Shown here one piece after another: positions 63,628-64,000 of a stretch of DNA of 64,000 nt. Source of the DNA: Synanceia verrucosa (taxonomy: Eukaryota; Chordata; Actinopteri; Perciformes; Synanceiidae); contig CM056565.1 of assembly GCA_029721515.1 (NCBI GenBank), forward strand, positions 8,806,742-8,870,741, given 5' to 3'. Numbering within the stretch: position 1 is the stretch's first letter; each line of letters begins with the position of its first letter. The translations under genes were made by a program, and so were the position numbers. The notes beneath the pieces were generated by a model that was not told where the DNA came from, made no database searches, and saw nothing but the letters and a program-made list of their open reading frames with translations.

Positions 63628-64000
63628 GCTGTTTGAGGTCATGCATTTTAGATGTTCGTGAAAAGAGAAAAGGGGCAATAATGTTTTGCTAATGTAAGTG
63701 TATACGTCTCTACTGTGTCAAGCAATAATCTTACTCTGTCCTTAATGTGGCAGTGTGAGTAGCCTAGCTTAGTTTTGAGTTAGCTTAATTTAGAGTTGCA
63801 GATTAAATCAATTTAATGGCCATTTTTCCCCAATATTTAAAAGCTGCACGCTAGCTGTAACATTGATACTGCTCATATGTATTTGTAAATAACAGACTCA
63901 TAACTGCCACAACCAGACACACAAAAACACAAAACATTAACATTGTTGGCTTACTTGGACTGTTCTATCGCACTGGCACGAGTGAAACCTGAGCAAACTT

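Larger units (their letters stand above)
51596..64000 (-). other. robo1: 5' region of robo1: introns around candidate upstream exons, start not reached
   Basis: The coding exon ending at 51595 has its own acceptor, so the primary transcript extends into this region and possibly past the window edge. The candidate exons at 55933-56072 and 58972-59019 lie here. A GC-rich block sits at about 51770-52060. The distal part, 60.3-63.6 kb, is crowded with transposable elements. The intervals 52060-55930, 56073-58970 and 59020-60290 show no recognisable gene. No promoter of the long isoform was recognised. Confidence 0.55.

Overview
This window is vertebrate, almost certainly teleost fish, DNA. It is AT-rich with very sparse coding sequence. 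It carries Tc1-like transposons, several non-autonomous DNA transposons and tRNA-derived SINEs of the V-SINE/DANA type, plus many dinucleotide microsatellites. There are no operons, CRISPR arrays or bacterial-type genes.

The only host gene I can support is the 5' part of robo1, the Roundabout axon-guidance receptor, on the minus strand. Its transcript runs from high to low coordinates. Three coding exons share one frame through phase-1 junctions: the signal-peptide exon (51461-51595, ATG at 51554), a short acidic linker exon (49004-49096) and the first Ig-domain exon (25193-25519). The linker ends DNSLGYK|G, which separates ROBO1 from ROBO2. A second coding first exon at 45163-45223 has its own signal peptide and the same splice phase. 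It lies inside intron 2 in a CpG-rich patch and matches the layout of the short mammalian ROBO1 isoform (DUTT1), so an internal promoter is likely. Two further segments (55933-56072 and 58972-59019) have strong splice signals at both ends and may be 5' untranslated exons; spliced together they form a 53-codon upstream ORF. Everything from 1 to 25192 is intron beyond the first Ig exon, and the rest of the gene lies outside the window.

The introns hold the mobile elements. 1-411: right part of a Tc1 deletion derivative. 8376-8596: tRNA-derived SINE. 10489-12075: full-length Tc1-like element with long IR/DR ends and a broken transposase. 22572-22869, 33534-33656 and 63287-63627: V-SINE-like copies, two with clear 13-bp target-site duplications. 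28114-29161: non-autonomous hAT-like element with a perfect 30-bp inverted repeat and perfect 8-bp duplication. 35767-36234: TTAA-flanked piggyBac-like MITE. 40984-41324: hAT-like MITE. 60295-60777: second copy of the Tc1 deletion derivative. 61163-62767: second Tc1/mariner element with a frameshifted transposase.

I do not see an undescribed gene system. The most interesting points are the internal alternative promoter and first exon of robo1, its possible upstream exons, and the well-preserved hAT-like element. All repeat family names are from sequence reading only, without a database search.
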